A model generated the notes under the pieces. It made no database searches. It was not told where the DNA came from and saw nothing but the letters and a program-made list of their open reading frames with translations. A stretch of DNA of 64,000 bases from assembly GCA_024703855.1 (NCBI GenBank), contig CP087965.1, forward strand, positions 5,634,001 through 5,698,000. The letters run 5' to 3'. Below are positions 47,101 through 58,080 of this stretch, piece by piece. Both the position numbers and the translations under genes were made by a program. Source of the stretch: Polaromonas sp. P2-4 (GTDB taxonomy: Bacteria > Pseudomonadota > Gammaproteobacteria > Burkholderiales > Burkholderiaceae_C). How positions within the stretch are numbered: position 1 is the first letter of the stretch; each line of letters starts with the position of its first letter.

Positions 47101-47365
47101 CTGTCACCGACGAGGAGCGGACGTATTCGACGCCCGGCACGCCGCGCATCTGGCCTTCCATGGGGATGGTGATGAGTTCTTCGACCTCGATGGCGGTCAT
47201 GCCCGGGCCTTCGGTCTGGATTTCGACCTTGGGCGGAGCGAACTCGGGGAACACATCAACCGGCATCTTGCGCAGTTGCTGGGTTCCAAAGACCAATAGC
47301 GTCGCGGCGATGGCCAGCACCAGGAAACGGAACCTAAGACTCGAACCAATGATCCAGGTAAACAT
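44192..47365 (-). CDS. Heavy-metal-efflux-type RND permease A (two frameshifts)
   Basis: About 1057 residues from ATG 47365 (MFTWIIGSSLRFRFLVLAIA), behind GGAG. Motifs: RKMPVDVFPEFAPPKVEIQT, IPMEGQMRGVPGVEYVRSSS, the TM4 motif GDVVDDAIIDVENIVRRL, and a second half starting ERIKEVLTGAGESIVVRIFG. Frames change near 46695 and 45415. It is a CusA/CzcA-class permease expected to span the inner membrane with twelve TM helices. First gene of a minus-strand run: pump A, exported protein, adaptor, pump B, exported protein, AlgE-like protein. Confidence 0.9.
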
Positions 47366-47503
47366 AGATCACTCCATTCCCTGGGCACTGGGTATGGTGT
47401 CCAGTCACTTTTTATTCGTAGGTGCCGACTCGGGGCCACTTGCGATGCATTTGATTTTCAATCCTTAGATCAGTTTGCTGATTGATTTCACTGCCAACAA
47501 TCC

Positions 47504-49428
47504 CTAGACTGAAGTTCCCCCTCCGATAGCTTCACTTTTCGCTAGAAATCTCTTTTGAATCAACGACGTAGGTCATTTTTACACTCTTCTTTTTGTAGGC
47601 ATGTAAAAATTATTGAATTATTAGGTAAATGTGACTATAAATGTGGGCATGCACATTCATATCGTCGCAAATCGAAATTCATCACCAACGGTCCTCTTGC
47701 ATGAGTCCTACCGTGAGGGCGCCAAGGTTTGCAAGCGCACTTTGGCCAATCTGTCGGGTTTGACAGCGTCGCAAATCGAATCCATTCGCCGCGTTTTGCG
47801 CGGCGAGGTGTTGCAGCCCGTTGCACAAACATTCGAGATCACCCGCTCACGCGCCCACGGCCATGTGCAAGCCGTCGCACTGGCCATGCAGCGCTTGGGC
47901 TTTGCTTCGCTGCTGGCCTCCAAACCCTGCCCTGAGCGCGACCTGGTGCAGGCCATGGTGGCCTCGCGCATCATCTGTCCGGCCACCAAACTGGCCACCA
48001 CGCGCCTGTGGCACACCAGCACCCTGGCACAGGAGTTTGGTGTGCCAGACGCCACCGAGGACGACCTGTACGCCGCCATGGACTGGCTGCTCGCGAGGCA
48101 AGACCGGATTCAAAAGAAACTGGCGACGCGCCTCCTCCAGGAAGACTCCCTGGTGCTGTACGACCTCTCATCGAGTTACTTCGAGGGCGCCCACTGCCCC
48201 TTGGCCAAACTGGGCTACAGCCGCGACGGCAAGCGCGGCACCCTGCAGGTCAACTATGGACTGCTCACCGATGACCGAGGCTGCCCGGTGGCGATCTCGG
48301 TGCACCCGGGCAATACCTCGGACAGCACCACGTTCATGCCGCAGGTTCAACGCCTGCGCGAGGAGTTTGGCATCCAACGCATGGTGATGGTGGGCGATCG
48401 GGGCATGATCTCGCAAAAGGCCATCGATGAAATGAGCAAAGACGCCGATGTGGCCTGGATCACGGCGCTGCGCAGTTCCTCGATTCGCACGCTGGTGGAG
48501 CAGCGTCACCTGCAACTGGGCTTGTTTGATGAGCGCAATTTGCTGGAGATCAGCTCACCCTGACTTTCCCGGTGAGCGACTGGTAGCGTGTCGCAATCCG
48601 GAGTTGGCCAAGATGCGGGGGCACACCCGGGATGATTTGTTACTGGCCACCGAGACGAATCTGGAGAAGATCAAGCTGCGCGTCGATGTGGGCAATCTGG
48701 TGGGTAAAGACAAGATTGGCGTGGCCGTGGGCAAGGTCGTCAACCAATACAAGGTGGCCAAGCACTTCGACCTGGTCATCACCGACAATTCATTCACCTT
48801 CACCCGCATGGCCGACAACATTGCCGCCGAGGCGGCCCTGGACGGCTTGTACATCATTCGCACGTCTGTCACGGCGCAGCGCATGGATGCCGCGACTTGT
48901 GTGCGCACCTATAAGTCCTTGGCCCAGGTGGAGCGCGTTTCGTTCGATCAAGACGATGGATTTGAAGGTGCGACCAATTCATCACCATCTGGAGGGTCGG
49001 GTGCGTGCGCATATCTTTCTGTGCATGTTGGCCTATTACGTGGAGTGGCACATGCGACAGGCTTGGGCGTCGTTGATGTTTGCCGATGAGGACCAGGCGG
49101 CCAAACTTACGCGTGATCCGGTGGCACCGGCAAAACGTTCTGGTGCGGCGATGAAGAAGGTGCTCAGTCGTACCTTGGAAGACGGCAGCCCAACGCACAG
49201 CTTTCAGACCTTGATGAAGGAGTTGCAGACCATCGTGCGTAACACGTGCCGCACTCCGAAAACCGCAGCAGATGCGCCAAGCTTTGAGATCACCACGTTG
49301 CCCAGCGACAAGCAAAAGCGTGCGCTCGAATTGATCGGTCACATCAAGATGTAGACAGGGCGTGGAACCAAAAATACCGGGCACTTCAGAGGGGAAACTC
49401 GCTCTTTTGGGGGAGGAACTTCAGCCTA
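47504..49428 (+). mobile_element. IS1634/IS4-like insertion sequence
   Basis: Imperfect terminal inverted repeats: CTAGACTGAAGTTCC at 47504-47518 and, as reverse complement, CTAGGCTGAAGTTCC ending at 49428 (right end read inward). The length is about 1.9 kb with one transposase gene. No clear target duplication was recognised. It lies exactly between the metal island and the chromosomal genes. A hairpin TTTTTACA (47576-47583)/TGTAAAAA (47602-47609) sits before the transposase. Confidence 0.6.
47649..49354 (+). pseudogene. IS1634-family transposase (two frameshifts)
   Basis: About 568 residues from ATG 47649 (MHIHIVANRNSSPTVLLHES). DDE motifs: VLYDLSSSYFEGAHCPLAKL with the first Asp, MVMVGDRGMISQKAIDEM with the second, and a C-terminal part with IHHHLEGRVRAHIFLCMLAY carrying the Glu. 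The frame breaks near 48563 and 48965. In this raw form it cannot make an active enzyme; if the indels are sequencing errors the element would be intact. Confidence 0.88.
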
Positions 49429-49588
49429 GAAGTGGGTAGGCTTTGCGAGCCGACCGGCTTCCGCCCCCGGCGCGCTCCAATGCAGGGAGAGTGGAGAAAT
49501 GGAATTGTTTTATTTTTGTGACAAATGAAACCAAAACAAATACTTTGGTTTGACTTGTTCGGCGCTGCGAAAAAAGGAATTCAAGCAA

Positions 49589-49932
49589 TCAATGGCTGAG
49601 CTTCTCAACGAGAAAATCAATAAACAGCCGCACCCGCAACGGCAGATGCCGCCCATGCGGGTACAACAGTGAAAACGGCCTGGAGCGCCCTGCAAAGGAC
49701 TGCAAAGACTGCAAAACCTCTTGCATGCTGCCGCGTTGCAAGTCTTCCTCAACGATAAAACGGTAGGTTTGCAACAGCCCGGCGCCATGCCGGGCCAGCG
49801 TCACGCCGCCCAACAGGTCTTCCGAGCAGCAATACCCGCCGCTGGTGGCGGCCGCTGTGAGGCTGCTCAGCTCTGCCGCCAGGCAAAAAGCTCAATGCTG
49901 CCCAGTAGCAAATCATCAAAATGACGGCTCAT
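49589..49932 (-). pseudogene. LysR-type regulator with internal deletion
   Basis: ATG 49932 opens MSRHFDDLLLGSIELF, and with one indel CLAAELSSLTAAAT, the start of a LysR HTH. It then jumps directly to LLGGVTLARHGAGLLQTYRF and LLYPHGRHLPLRVRLFIDFL, the end of the ligand-binding domain. About 190 middle residues are missing. It is divergent from a GST gene that has the same kind of internal loss. Confidence 0.72.
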
Positions 49933-50049
49933 GGGGTTTCCACTATCTATTACGTCATGTAACTTATGAATTAAACAAACGTGCATTTATCTCGTCGAAT
50001 ATCATCAATAGCATATGATTTTCCCAACCCACGTTGCTAAAGGAATTTC

Positions 50050-50235
50050 ATGGAGCTATTTTTTTCTGCTGGCGCCTGCTCACTGGCTCCCCACATTGTT
50101 CTGACGGAAACCCAGTTGTCGTTCAAGCTTGAAAAAGTCGACACTGGCACCCACAAGACCGAGCACGGGCTCGATTACTACACCATCAACCCCGCCGTGC
50201 GCGAGGCCATGAAGGCGGAAGGACTGCTTGCATGA
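50050..50235 (+). pseudogene. Glutathione S-transferase with internal deletion
   Basis: 61 codons: MELFFSAGACSLAPHIVLTE and THKTEHGLDYYTINP are the GST N-terminal thioredoxin-like part. This is followed directly by AVREAMKAEGLLA, the normal extreme C-terminus of GstA-like proteins. Roughly 140 residues are lost. AAAGGAA precedes ATG. The stop overlaps the start of the nitronate monooxygenase gene (ATGA). Confidence 0.75.
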
Positions 50236-51333
50236 GCCGCTGGAAAAACACCGCACTGACTCAACGGCTCGGCCTGACGGCGCCGATTGTGCAAGGCCCC
50301 TTCGGGGGGCGGGTTGTCCTCGGCCGACCTGACAGCCGCTGTGAGCGAAAGCGGCGGGCTGGGCTCGTTTGGGGTTCACCACCTGTCGGGCCCGCAAATC
50401 GAGCAGACGGCCCAGGCCATACGCGCCAAAACGAAGCGCCCTTTCGCGCTGAACCTGTGGGTGCCCTACGAAAACAGCGAGGAGCCGCCCCTGTCCGACC
50501 AGGACTTCGAGCGCCACCTAGAGCTGCTGGCCCCTTTTTACAAGGAGCTGGGCGAACCCCTGCCGGCCCGGCCTGAACGGTTTAGCCCGAAATACGACGA
50601 GCAGATTGAAGGCATGCTGGTGGCCCGGCCAGCGGTTTTCAGCTTTGTTTTTGGCATTCCGTCGCCCGACATCCTGCGCCGCTGCAAGGCGCTCGATATC
50701 CTGACGCTGGGTGCTGCCACCACGGCCGAAGAAGCCATGGCACTGGACCAGGCCGGTGTGGACATGGTGGTGGCGACGGGCTTTGAGGCGGGCGGCCACC
50801 GCGTGTCTTTCCTGCGTTCGGCCGAAAGCTCGCTCACCGGCACGCTGGCACTGATCCCGCAGGTGGTCGATGCGATCAAGGCCCCGGTGATTGCGGCGGG
50901 CGGCATTGCCGACGGGCGCGGCATCGCGGCGGCCCTGGCGCTGGGTGCGCAGGGCGTGCAGATCGGTACGGCCTTTCTGGCGTGTGCAGAGTCGTCGGCC
51001 AGCGATATCCACAGGCAAAAGCTGTTCAGCCCGGACGCCAGGTACACCGCCCTCACCCGCGCTTTCAGCAGGCGCCTGGCGCGTGGCATCCAGAACCGTT
51101 TCATGGATGAGCTGAAGGTTCATGAAGACCGTATTGCCCCCTACCCGGTGCAAAACTGGCTGACCGGCCGGATGAAACCAGCGGCCATTGCCCAGGGCAG
51201 AACGGACCTGATGTCGCTCTGGTCTGGCCAGGCTGCGCCGCTGCTGAAGCACCGGGATGCCAGGTCCCTTATGCACGCGCTGCAGCAGCAAACCGACGAT
51301 GCGCTGGAGCGGGCCTTTCAATACGCCGGCTAG
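50232..51333 (+). CDS. Nitronate monooxygenase (2-nitropropane dioxygenase; one frameshift)
   Basis: About 366 residues. MSRWKNTALTQRLGLTAPIV runs into a G-homopolymer at about 50310, where one base is off; QGPFGGGLSSADLTAAVSES is restored after it. FMN-binding TIM barrel: ATGFEAGGHRVSF with the catalytic His, VIAAGGIADGRGIAAALALG, then GVQIGTAFL. It oxidises alkyl nitronates with O2. ATG overlaps the GST remnant stop. A hairpin follows at 51366-51411. Confidence 0.9.
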
Positions 51334-51365
51334 GTCTGGCTTGGGAGAGTCGGTAGAGCCCCCTG

Positions 51366-51411
51366 CCCGGAACCGTCACGCCGGCGCTTGAGGCGGCACA
51401 ACGGTTCCGGG
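51366..51411. terminator. Long inverted repeat after nitronate monooxygenase
   Basis: CCCGGAACCG (51366-51375) and CGGTTCCGGG (51402-51411) form a perfect 10-bp stem with a 26-base loop. It may be a terminator or a dispersed extragenic repeat. The rest of 51334-51573 shows no gene. Confidence 0.45.
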
Positions 51412-51573
51412 CTGGCTGGCAATCCAGGTTCGGATACAGCGGGATTGTTTTCAACGCGTATTCCGGCATGCTGCGCGCCCTTCAAGAAGGGGGCTTTCCC
51501 TGATAGCTCAAGTGCTTGTAGGACTACGGCGCATTCTGCAAAAACGGCTTCGACATGATGGCAAACTGCCTGA

Positions 51574-52500
51574 ATGCAAAAAATCAGGAGCCACGTTTTA
51601 AAGCATTGCTTGCCTGGTGCCGTAGCCATGGCCTTGACGCTTGCTGTCGCTGGGCACGCGGTCGCACAAGCCCCGGCGGAGCCCAGCACCGAAACCAATG
51701 CGCCCGCACTGCTGGAAAAGCATGCTGCGCTGGCTGGGCCATTGGCACAAAACCCGTACCGTCGGCCGCTGTTTCTGGAGTCATCAGAAAGCGCCAACAC
51801 GGTCAGCGGCCATGCGTATGCCGTGCTGGACTCACCCTTCAATACGGTCAGCACCACGTTCAAGAGCCCGGCACTCTGGTGTGAAGTGCTGATACTGCAT
51901 CTCAATACCAAATATTGCCGAGCCAACGCGGACACCAGTCCAAGCACGTTGATGATGAGTGTCGGCAGAAAGTTTGCGCAGCCGCTTAAAGATGCAACTG
52001 CGCTGGAATTTGACTATCGGCTGCTTGCCGCCACCTCGAACTACATGGCTACTCAGCTGAATGCCGACAAGGGACCCTTGGGCACCAGCAATTACCGGAT
52101 AGAACTTCGAGCTGTTCCCTTGCCGGGGGGCAAAACCTTCATGCATTTGGAATACTCGTACAGCTTTGGAGTAGCCAGCCGTTTGGCCATGCGGGCTTAT
52201 CTGGCCACCTTGGGCAGCGGCAAGGTCGGCTTTACACAAATCCAGCAGGGTGAAAATTCAGTCCATGTTGGCGGCATGCGAGGCGCCATCGAGCGCAACA
52301 CCATGCGCTACTACCTCGCCATTGAGGCCTATCTGGCCTCGCTCAGCCAGCCACCGGCACAGCAATTCAACACCCGCCTGCAGCACTGGTTTGACGCCAC
52401 AGAAGAGTACGCCCTGCAGCTGCATGAGGTGGATAAAAGCAGTTATGTCACGATGAAAAAGGATGAATACCAGCGTCAGCAAGCAGCTCCGTCACGCTAG
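51574..52500 (+). CDS. Exported protein of unknown function
   Basis: 308 residues, intact. Signal peptide PGAVAMALTLAVAGHAVAQA. The mature protein contains NPYRRPLFLESSESANTVSG, SPALWCEVLILHLNTKYCRA with two close Cys, YRIELRAVPLPGGKTFMHLE and MRYYLAIEAYLASL. It resembles conserved betaproteobacterial periplasmic proteins without known function. No strong ribosome-binding site. It is convergent with the receiver-domain gene downstream. Confidence 0.75.
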   Translation: MQKIRSHVLKHCLPGAVAMALTLAVAGHAVAQAPAEPSTETNAPALLEKHAALAGPLAQNPYRRPLFLESSESANTVSGHAYAVLDSPFNTVSTTFKSPALWCEVLILHLNTKYCRANADTSPSTLMMSVGRKFAQPLKDATALEFDYRLLAATSNYMATQLNADKGPLGTSNYRIELRAVPLPGGKTFMHLEYSYSFGVASRLAMRAYLATLGSGKVGFTQIQQGENSVHVGGMRGAIERNTMRYYLAIEAYLASLSQPPAQQFNTRLQHWFDATEEYALQLHEVDKSSYVTMKKDEYQRQQAAPSR

Positions 52501-52517
52501 CCGGGCGACTGCGCCTG

Positions 52518-52932
52518 TCAGGCCTGTTGACGATTGGAACTCTGATCGGCCGCCTCAAGCTTTTTGCCTTGGCCCACACAGTAGTCCAGCAAGGCGTCAA
52601 TCTCGGTTGATTTGTCAAAAACCGCATCGACACCCAACTGGGCACAGCGCAATCGCATTTCCCGGGTCGCGTAGTTGCTGAAAACCACTATCGTTTGCTG
52701 GGCGCCCCTGAGTGCGGCAGGCCTTCAGAATGCCCAAGCCGCTGCCACTTTTCAAAAACAGATCGACGATGGCCAGGTCCCACTGCCCGTGATGGTCGGC
52801 GAGCCACGCAGCGCCCTCCTCTTCGGTCTCTGCCGTGCCCACAGTTTCAACAGCCGCAAGCTCTTCCAGCGTGCTGATCAGGTTGCGCCGAATGATCGGG
52901 TTGTCCTCGACCAGGTAGGTTCTCATTTTCAT
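52518..52932 (-). CDS. Single-domain response regulator (one frameshift)
   Basis: About 138 residues. MKMRTYLVEDNPIIRRNLIS with the acidic pair, WDLAIVDLFLKSGSGLGI with the acceptor Asp and, after an indel near 52720, QQTIVVFSNYATREMRLRCA and AVFDKSTEIDALLDYC with the Lys. Same subfamily as the receiver beside fnr (22998-23387): both have VFSN and FDKSTE/FLDKSTE. No output domain. ATG 52926 is an alternative start. Confidence 0.8.
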
Positions 52933-53227
52933 GGGTTTGCCACGATCCACAGGGTGCAGATGCAAAGGGAGTTCATGTTTTAAATCTAATTCACGGCAGG
53001 CTGCGCTGTTGCCGGAAGTACCACCGTACCGATGTAGGAGGACGCGCTGCCGGTGAACCCTGCTTGCGGTAAGCGGCGTCTTACGCCAAGGAGCAGACAG
53101 GCCTTACACGCAACGCCGACATTTGGCTACCGGGTTTGCGTTGGCAAATCAGTATGGTCGAGCTACCAGCCCTTGGCATAGCCCCGCGCATTGACGTCAT
53201 TCATTTCAATTCAAACAAGGAAGCTAC

Positions 53228-55399
53228 ATGTCGCCACCCAAGCGCAAAGCCGCAAGCTCTGCCAGGCCCATGGACGGTGCCGCAGGTAAAAAAACCAGCT
53301 TGAGGCTTTCACGTCGGGCACGGCTCATGGGTTGACGACCAACCAGGGCCTGCAAATTCCGGATAACCACAACTCGCTGAAAGCGGGCGTTCGTGGCCCT
53401 ACCCTGCTGGAGGATTTCATCCTCCGCGAAAAAAATTACGCATTTTGACCATGAGCGCATTCCAGAGCGCGTGGTGCACGCACGTGGCGCCGGCGCGCAT
53501 GGGTACTTCAAGGTGTACAAGCCGATGGTGGAATACACCCGCGCAGGTTTTTGCAGGACCCGGACGTTGAAACGCCGGTGTTTGTGCGGTTTTCCACGGT
53601 CGCTGGCTCCGCAGGCTCTGCCGATACGGTGCGTGACGTGCGCGGCTTTGCGGTCAAGTTCTACACCAGCGAAGGCAACTACGATCTGGTGGGCAACAAC
53701 ATTCCGGTGTTCTTTATCCAGGACGCCATCAAATTCCCGGACCTGATCCACGCCATCAAGCCCGAGCCGCAGCACGGCATGCCGCAAGCGGCCAGCGCGC
53801 ACGATACTTTTTGGGACTTCGTGTCGCTGATGCCCGAGTCAACCCACATGCTGATGTGGGCCATGTCCGACCGCGCCCTGCCGCGCAGCCTGCGCATGAT
53901 GGAAGGCTTTGGCATTCACGCGTTTCGTTTTGTCAATGCAAGGGGCGATGCGCACTTCGTAAAGTTCCACTGGAAACCGAAACTCGGCGTGCACGGGCTG
54001 GCTTGGGACGAAGCGCAGAAGATCGTGGGCAAGGATTCGGACTTTCACCGGCGCGACCTGTGGGAAGCGATTGACAGCGGCAATTTCCCTGAATGGGAGC
54101 TGGGCGTGCAAATCGTCGACGAAGGCAAAGAGAGTGAGTTGGGCTTCGACATTCTGGACCCGACCAAGCTGATTCCCGAGGCGCAGGTGCCGGTGCAGAT
54201 CATTGGCAAGATGGTGCTTAACCGCAACCCCGACAACTTTTTGCCGAAACCGAGCAAGTGGCGTTTCACCCCGGCCACCTGGTGCCGGGCATTGATTTTT
54301 CAAACGATCCGCTGCTGCAGGGTCGCCTTTTTCGTACACCGATACCCAGCTGTCGCGCTTGGGAGGGGCCAACTTCCACGAGATACCCATTAATCGGGGG
54401 GTCTGCCCCATGCACAACTTCCAGCGAGACGGCATGCACCGCCAGACTATCAACAAAGGGCGCGTCGCCTACGAGCCCAACACGCTGGGCAGCGGCACGG
54501 AGTTCAGGGTGGATGGCGCAGCGCAGGGCTTTCAGTCTTACCCCGAAGCGATGGAATCCCCAAAGATACGGCGTCGCAGCCCGTCTTTTGACGATCATTT
54601 TTCCCAGGCCACCTTGTTCTGGAACAGCCAGAGCACGGCAGAAAAAGACCATATCGTGGCAGCATTCAGGTTTGAGCTGTCCAAAGTCGATGTGCCTGAT
54701 ATTCGCCAGCGCATGGTCGATAACCTGGCCCATGTGGACCGGAAACTTGCCACGCGCGTCGCGGCACCACTGGGCATCAAAGCCCCTGACCCCAAAGCCG
54801 CTGTAGGCCGTCTCGGTTTTCGTGATTACCGGATCACCAACAAGGTGGACGAAGACCCTGCCCTGCGCATGACGGGCCGCCCCGGTGGTAGCGTGAAAAC
54901 CCGCAAGGTTGCCATTCTGGTGGCTGATGGGGTTGAACCGGCCACCATCAAACGCATCCAGCAGGACCTGCTTGATGCCGGTGCCGTGTGCAAACTCGTC
55001 GCGCCGCATCTGGGCACAGTGAGCACCGCCAGCGGCCGGCAACTCGCGGTGGACCATACCTTTGCCAACATGCCGTCAGTCATGTTTGATGCCGTGCTGA
55101 TTCCCGGTGGCGCTGACAGCGCGGCGGCGCTGTGCGGGCTAGGTGATGCTGTTCACTTTGTGCTGGAAGCCTATAAACACTGCAAAAGCATTTGCGCCGT
55201 CAACGAAGGTGGCCAGTTATTGCGCACGCTGGGCTTTAGCCAGGGCAACAACCCGGACATGGTGACGGTGCCCACGGCAGGGGTCATTCTTGCCGACGCA
55301 CGCAAGGTGCTGGAGGGGTCGGTGTCGCAAGACTTCATGGCTGCCATCGCCCTGCACCGCCACTGGGGCCGACTTAACGTTGAGGCCATCCCGGCTTGA
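53228..55399 (+). CDS. katE: Large-subunit catalase HPII with DJ-1 domain (about five frameshifts)
   Basis: About 723 residues from ATG 53228, behind AAGGAAG. Catalase core: LKAGVRGPTLLEDFILREK, the catalytic His in IPERVVHARGAGAHGYF, the distal Asn in DLVGNNIPVFFIQDAIKFPD, and the proximal heme Tyr in SYTDTQLSRLGG. The C-terminal DJ-1/PfpI-like domain starts KTRKVAILVADGVEPATIKR. Frames shift near 53310, 53430, 53550, 54260 and 54335; the flanking sequence is perfectly family-like, so these are probably sequence errors. It is a heme catalase decomposing H2O2 in the cytoplasm, usually stationary-phase or oxidant induced. Confidence 0.92.
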
Positions 55400-55420
55400 C
55401 CCTGGCGAGTGAATCAGGGT
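55399..55420. terminator. Short hairpin between convergent katE and acylase genes
   Basis: ACCCTG (55399-55404) pairs with CAGGGT (55415-55420) across the 14-bp gap between the two stop codons. The stem is short. Confidence 0.3.
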
Positions 55421-57973
55421 TTCAGCGTCAGCTGGTGTGCAAATCCTGCCGGGCTCATCTGCAACGGCCGGTACGCTAGCTGCGCCCAGCCGTCCCGCAT
55501 GTCGCGGTAGCGGCTGGAAAACACCAGGCCGCTCTGCCCGGTCTGGTAAATGAACCGGGATTTTTCAAGGTCGGCCAGGTCGTACACGGCGCGTAAAGAC
55601 GCCGCATGCCGATTGGCAAAAGGCGTTTTGTCATCGTTGGCCCAGTACTGCCCGACGTTGATACTGAAAGCGTCGCCGCCGGTAGGCACCCGCACATCGA
55701 AAAACGCGCCAGCAAAGGCACTTTGCCAAACGGTTTGTGCGCCGACAAGGCCAAGTGCGCCTCGCCCCAGGCCCATTGGCTGACGTCTGAACCGTAGGCC
55801 GCCTGCAGCCGGTTTAGCGCCCGCTCCAGTGCGGTGATGGACTGTGCCTTGCAACCCGTGCTGCCGCACCAGTCAGCGTCGTTGCGCTCCAGAATGTCTT
55901 CGAGTGCGCCTCTGAACTGGCGCTTGCCGTAAAGCGCCTTGAACCTTGAATCGCCAAGTTTTCCGCCAATCATGCCGCGCGTGAGCTCGTCGGCCCAGGC
56001 CGCAAAAATCAAGGGGGCCGCCTGGTCAGCCCGCATGGTGCCATCAAAACCGGCCATCGCAGCTTGGGCCGCCCCCGCCAGCGAATGTGACGACGGCGCT
56101 GCCAAGGCTTGCTGCATAAAAGGCAGCAGCCGCACGGTGGCGGGCGAAAGCTGGTCGCCCTGTATTTTTTGCATCGAGTTCACATCGTGTTTTGGCGTGG
56201 CCGCCAGCAGCTGCTCGATGCGCTCGTAGTGGTAAGGCACGGCCCAGTCCTGGCCCATAAAAAGGGGGTAATCGGGCGGCGTGATGCGCTGATTGGCCGT
56301 GGACAACCAACCCTTGGCCTCGATGGCGACATGGTCGGTTTGCGGGGTTTGCGCATAGGGCACCCAGCCGGCCCAGTCGTAGCGGGCGTCCCAGCCGGGC
56401 GAAGGGGCAATGCCCAGAATATCGTTGTCCGCTTGGCGCAGCGGCATTTTGCCAACGGCCTTGAAAGCCACACCACCCGCCGTATCGGCCGTCACCAGGT
56501 TTTGCATGGGCGAGTGGTAGGCCGCAAACGCCGCAATCAGCTCGTCGGCAGACTCGGCCTGGTTGGCCCTGAGCCCGGCCAGCACGGTCTGGTTGTCCGC
56601 GTCCAGCGCGCTCCAGCGCAGGGCGACCACGTATTTGCTCGTGTCCAGCAGTTCCGCGTGCGACTTCTGGGCATCGCTCAGGATGGGGCCGTGGCGGCTT
56701 TCGCGCACCGTCAAGGTCACGTCGGGCTGGCCCTTCACTTTGATGATTTCTTCGCGGGTTTTGAAATCTGCCCAGGCAGCTTCACCCGTGCTGCCAGGTA
56801 CCCGGTACTGCCGCGCATTGGCGGGGTTGATTTGCTCCAGGTACAGGTCCTGCACATCCGGATTGGTGTTGGTAAAGCCCCAGGCCACCTTGCTGGTGCG
56901 GCCCAATACCACGAACGGCAGGCCGGGCAAGGTGGCGCCAATGACGTCCAGCGCTGCGGTGGCCCTGCCGTCCGATGACTTGCCCGTGGGCGCCTGCAGC
57001 CGCGCAAAGTACCAGATGGCCGGTGCCGACAGGCCCAGATGCGGGTCATTGGCGAGCAGCGGCTTGCCGCTTGCGCTGCGCTTGCCCGCCACCACCCAGT
57101 TGTTGGAGCCCTTGCCTTCGACGTGGCCGAAGCTGGCGGCCCAGTCATTGATGTCCGCCGCCATAGCTTGCGCCATCTTTTCCGGTATTTCGGTATCAAA
57201 TAGGGCTCCAGCCCAGTAAGTACGGGCGGGATTAGCTATTGTTTTTATAGCATCCGGCAAGCCTATGCGGTATACACCCAGATCCGCATACAGTTTGGCG
57301 AAGTCAACCCGAGAGGCCGGTGGCTCGCCCGGGTACGGCGGAAACAGCTGCCAGAGCTGCCCGGTTCCCAATACCTTGGCGGCCGACAGGCGGGCGAATC
57401 TCGGTTCCCCAGTTGCCGCCCAAATCGAGGGCCATCATCATCGACCAGCCCAGGCTGTCCGTAGGCAACCAGGCCTTGCCCGAATGACCGCCGGGCTTGA
57501 TGCCCAGAATGTGAAATTCGGGCGACAGCGCTTGCGATGAGCTGGCGTAAAACACGTTGATGCCGTCGCTGTAGGCCTGCATCGCATCGCGCCCCTCGGC
57601 CGGCAGACTTTGCCATTGCCGCTCAGCCGCCTGCACAATGCCCAGCGTACGCATCAATTTGTCGGTGTCCAGTGTGGCCTGACCAAAGGCCTCAGACAGC
57701 TCGCCGTGCATCACGCGGCGGTTGAACTCCAACTGCCAACCACGCTCTTGAGCATGCACATAACCCAGCGAGAACCAGGCGTCATGGGGTGACTGGGCCT
57801 GAATATGGGTGACGTCGGCCTTGTCGCGCTACCGTCACGCGGCTGGCCAGGCCGGGGGCTTGCAGTTCGCCATCCACCGCAGGAAAAGCCCGGTAAATGT
57901 AGAAACCCGCAGCAACAACGAGCAGCAGCACAACCAGCAGCAGCGCTGCAGAAACGCGTTTGAACCAGATCAA
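55414..57973 (-). CDS. Penicillin acylase family protein (three frameshifts)
   Basis: About 850 residues from TTG 57973, with AGGGA upstream. An N-terminal TM/signal (AALLLVVLLLVVAAGFYIYR) is followed by YVHAQERGWQLEFNRRVMHG of the alpha subunit. The autoprocessing site and nucleophile Ser are in EGKGSNNWVVAGKRSASGKP. The beta subunit has NDPHLGLSAPAIWYFARLQA and AWGFTNTNPDVQDLYLEQI. Frames shift near 57820, 57410 and 55730. It is an Ntn-hydrolase exported to the periplasm, cleaving amide bonds, possibly acyl-homoserine lactones (family knowledge; substrate not deduced). Confidence 0.9.
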
Positions 57974-58080
57974 AATCGTTTTCCCTTGGTAAATAACAAG
58001 CGTTGTTTCACCCGTTGCGCTGCTTGGAACTTGTCCGGCAAATCCCCGGATTCACCGCGTAGCCGGACTTGCAGGTACTC

